Shown in pieces: positions 7,139 to 8,508 of a DNA stretch of 8,508 nt. Position 1 is the first letter of the stretch. Every line of letters starts with the position of its first letter. Origin of the DNA: Christensenella sp. UBA3798 (GTDB lineage Bacteria; Bacillota; Clostridia; Christensenellales; CAG-1252); the NCBI GenBank assembly GCA_002368735.1, contig DFEQ01000050.1:1-8508 (forward strand). Reading direction: 5' to 3'. Position numbers and translations under genes: made by a program. The notes under the pieces were generated by a model. That model was given only the letters and a program-made list of their open reading frames with translations, was not told where the DNA came from and did no database searches.

Positions 7139-7364
7139 CGACCTGCGTTGTGCGAGTAGCGGATATGTCACAACCTCAATACTATTTAGGGGAAGCGAAA
7201 CACGGGTGTCGGATGTCAGGCCGCGCTTATATCGGCGGAAGGCAGAAGGCTCGGATAGCTTATACCCAACCTGCAATCGGCGGGTTTAGTACAGCCGTGA
7301 GACGGCAATGCGGGCAAAAGCGTTTATCGCTCGGCGAGAGACCCTGAGGGGTCTCTCTTTTTTT
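7139..7364 (+). ncRNA. Probable structured noncoding RNA, family unassigned
   Basis: A promoter at 7102-7132 and a strong terminator at 7336-7364 delimit a transcript of about 225 nt with no credible protein frame or ribosome binding site. By hand I find these helices: CCTGC 7142-7146 with GCGGG 7310-7314, closing nearly the whole domain; GTTGTG 7147-7152 with CACAAC 7169-7174; GGGTGT 7204-7209 with ATACCC 7262-7267; GCCG 7220-7223 with CGGC 7233-7236; CCTGC 7270-7274 with GCGGG 7280-7284; CCGT 7295-7298 with ACGG 7302-7305; and AGCG 7319-7322 with CGCT 7328-7331 before the terminator. I do not see the hallmarks of tmRNA, RNase P, SRP RNA, T-box or the common riboswitches. A 6S-like or raiA-motif RNA remains possible. 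A separate promoter for the next gene argues for a stand-alone RNA rather than a riboswitch. Confidence 0.6.
7336..7364 (+). terminator. Strong intrinsic terminator of the noncoding RNA
   Basis: GAGAGACCC (7336-7344) pairs perfectly over 9 bp with GGGTCTCTC (7349-7357) around a TGAG loop and is followed by seven T residues. This is a textbook Rho-independent terminator on the plus strand. Confidence 0.93.
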
Positions 7365-7405
7365 CGCATAAATAAAAGGAAAAAAATATTTTTTAGAAAA
7401 AATCG

Positions 7406-7436
7406 TTATACAATAAACGCGCGCGTATGATATACT
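7406..7436 (+). promoter_or_regulatory. Promoter of the scaffold/GGGtGRT operon
   Basis: TATACT at 7431-7436 is preceded by TGA (7428-7430), giving an extended -10. The -35 is weak (TTATAC at 7406-7411, 19-base spacing). An A/T tract at about 7374-7404, including a self-complementary AAAAAATATTTTTT at 7381-7394, could serve as an UP element. Transcription would start near 7443, leaving a leader of about 25 bases. Confidence 0.6.
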
Positions 7437-7454
7437 TAAAATACAAATTTTTTG

Positions 7455-7459
7455 GGAGG
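7455..7459 (+). promoter_or_regulatory. Ribosome binding site that sets the scaffold protein start
   Basis: GGAGG stands 9 bases before ATG 7469. It fixes the start there, not at the in-frame ATG 7427, which lies inside the promoter -10 region and would be upstream of the transcript. Confidence 0.88.
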
Positions 7460-7468
7460 AAACTTTTA

Positions 7469-8161
7469 ATGCAATATTCACGCGAAGTTGATGAAATGGT
7501 TTGCGTCAAGAAAGGTCCCAACCATGGTCCCGCTCCTATCCCCGAGGAGGGCAAGTGGGTCCAAGCCAAGGAGATCAAGGATATCAATGGTCTCACGCAC
7601 GGCGTCGGTTGGTGCGCACCGCAGCAGGGTGCTTGCAAATTGACCTTGAACGTCAAGGACGGCGTTATCCGCGAGGCCCTCGTTGAGACGCTCGGCTGCT
7701 CGGGTATGACCCATTCTGCGGCTATGGCTGCCGAGATACTTCCCGGCAAGACCATCCTCGAAGCCTTGAATACCGACCTCGTTTGCGACGCTATCAATAC
7801 CGCGATGCGCGAGCTTTTCTTGCAGATCGTCTACGGCAGGACGCAGTCCGCGTTCTCTGAGGGCGGCTTGGTCATCGGCGCCGGACTCGAGGACCTCGGC
7901 AAGGGTCTCCGCTCGCAGATCGGCACGATGTATTCCACCGAGGCGAAGGGCGTCAGATATCTCGAGATGGCTGAAGGCTACGTGACGAGGCTCGCTCTTG
8001 ACAAGGAGAACGAGGTCATCGGTTACGAGTTCGTCAAGCTCGGTGTGATGATGGACCTTATCGCGAAGGGTACTTCGGCGGACGAAGCTTTGAAGAAGTG
8101 CACCGGTACTTACGGCAGATTCAGTGAGGGCGTGACCTTCATCAATCCCCGCAAGCAGTAA
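7469..8161 (+). CDS. NifU/IscU-like iron-sulfur cluster assembly scaffold protein
   Basis: This 230-residue protein resembles the NifU N-terminal/IscU scaffold fold, on which iron-sulfur clusters are assembled before transfer. Visible support is GWCAPQQGACKLTLNVKDG (residues 47-65), then TLGCSGMTHSAAMAAEILPGK (74-94), which matches the IscU-type GC-x-x-A...GKT pattern. Cysteines lie at 12, 49, 56, 77, 106 and 211; Cys77 is the likely counterpart of the central scaffold cysteine. The C-terminal ~110 residues are not part of the minimal IscU fold (about 130 residues), and I cannot assign them. There is no signal peptide or membrane segment, so it is cytoplasmic. It ends in TAA 12 bases before the GGGtGRT gene, a pairing I recall from other anaerobes. 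True scaffold activity is inferred, and the cysteine spacing differs from classical IscU. Confidence 0.82.
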   Translation: MQYSREVDEMVCVKKGPNHGPAPIPEEGKWVQAKEIKDINGLTHGVGWCAPQQGACKLTLNVKDGVIREALVETLGCSGMTHSAAMAAEILPGKTILEALNTDLVCDAINTAMRELFLQIVYGRTQSAFSEGGLVIGAGLEDLGKGLRSQIGTMYSTEAKGVRYLEMAEGYVTRLALDKENEVIGYEFVKLGVMMDLIAKGTSADEALKKCTGTYGRFSEGVTFINPRKQ

Positions 8162-8166
8162 GGAGG
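8161..8166 (+). promoter_or_regulatory. Ribosome binding site of the GGGtGRT gene
   Basis: A perfect AGGAGG begins at the last base of the preceding stop codon, 7 bases before ATG 8174. It supports efficient translation of the second gene of the operon. Confidence 0.9.
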
Positions 8167-8173
8167 TAGAAAG

Positions 8174-8508
8174 ATGGCTATCACTTTTGAAGGTTATGAA
8201 AGAAGAATAAAGAAGATCAACGCCACCCTCGCCGAGTACGGCATCGCTTCCCTTGAAGAGGCGCGCGATATCACCTTGAAGGCGGGAATCGACGTTGAAG
8301 CCATCGTGAAGGGCGTGCAGCCCATCGCGTTTGAGAACGCCGTTTGGGCTTATACCGTCGGCGCAGCCATCGCTCTTAAGAAGGGCACCAAGAAAGCAGC
8401 GGACGCCGCTGAGGATATCGGTATCGGGCTTCAGTCCTTCTGCATTCCCGGTTCCGTTGCGGATCAGCGTCAGGTCGGTCTCGGCCACGGCAATCTTGCG
8501 GCAATGCT
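8174..8508 (+). CDS. GGGtGRT family protein (3' partial)
   Basis: The first 111 residues are visible before the window ends; no stop codon is reached. The sequence begins MAITFEGYERRIKKIN and includes QPIAFENAVWAYTVGAAIAL, FCIPGSVADQRQVGLGHGN and a lysine/alanine-rich stretch around KKGTKKAADAAEDIG. From memory of the family these match the N-terminal half of GGGtGRT proteins (Pfam GGGtGRT), which are about 330 residues long and named for a glycine-rich motif that would lie downstream of this window. Their biochemical role is not established. They are regularly encoded beside a NifU-like scaffold, as here, which suggests a link to iron-sulfur or metal handling. No signal peptide is seen. Confidence 0.85.
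   Translation, partial: MAITFEGYERRIKKINATLAEYGIASLEEARDITLKAGIDVEAIVKGVQPIAFENAVWAYTVGAAIALKKGTKKAADAAEDIGIGLQSFCIPGSVADQRQVGLGHGNLAAM

Noticed and set aside
7215..7250. Resemblance to SRP RNA domain IV (GTCAGG followed by GGAAGGCAG)
   Set aside because: The two parts are separated by an extra hairpin and there is no GGAA-capped stem as in SRP RNA. The similarity is likely chance.
7150..7347. Plus-strand 65-codon open frame across the noncoding RNA
   Set aside because: It has no ribosome binding site, an unusual composition and runs into the terminator stem. The RNA helices explain the region better.
7139..7364. tmRNA or RNase P RNA
   Set aside because: There is no tag-peptide frame or tRNA-like ends as in tmRNA, and no GAGGAAAGTCC-type core as in RNase P.
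7427..7468. 14-residue N-terminal extension of the scaffold protein from ATG 7427
   Set aside because: This ATG overlaps the extended -10 (7428-7436) and lacks a ribosome binding site. GGAGG at 7455-7459 points to ATG 7469.
7478..8488. Minus-strand open frame of 336 codons
   Set aside because: It is longer than either gene opposite, but the plus-strand frames have ribosome binding sites and family motifs. The antisense product has none.

Overview
The window looks like a stretch of chromosome from an anaerobic Bacillota organism, probably an uncultured gut-type Clostridia member. This rests on the eukaryote-like type 2 isoleucyl-tRNA synthetase, the Bacillota-type ribosome binding sites, the NifU-like scaffold paired with a GGGtGRT protein, and moderate GC with codons mostly ending in C or G. 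All genes are on the plus strand. I see no mobile element, CRISPR array, tRNA or rRNA.

Region 1 (1-7048) reads as one tightly packed operon: ileS (5' end outside the window), a class I SAM-dependent methyltransferase of the RlmI-like group, an RluA-family pseudouridine synthase, and a P-type cation ATPase. Junctions are a 13-base overlap, a 12-base gap and a 2-base gap. Two of the three visible internal starts lack a clear Shine-Dalgarno, so translational coupling is likely. The first three genes act on RNA (tRNA charging, probable rRNA or tRNA methylation, pseudouridylation); the ATPase is a membrane ion pump. The methyltransferase is cut by a single in-frame TGA directly followed by ATG, with no frame change.

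Region 2 (7049-7468) is a 420-base intergenic region. It holds a promoter, a probable structured noncoding RNA of about 225 nt ending in a very strong intrinsic terminator, an A/T tract, and a second promoter with a strong ribosome binding site. I could not assign the RNA to a family. It is the best candidate here for something undescribed.

Region 3 (7469-8508) is a two-gene unit: a 230-aa NifU/IscU-like iron-sulfur scaffold protein and the start of a GGGtGRT-family protein, cut by the window end. They are 12 bases apart, each with a good ribosome binding site. The pair recurs in anaerobes but its job is unknown.
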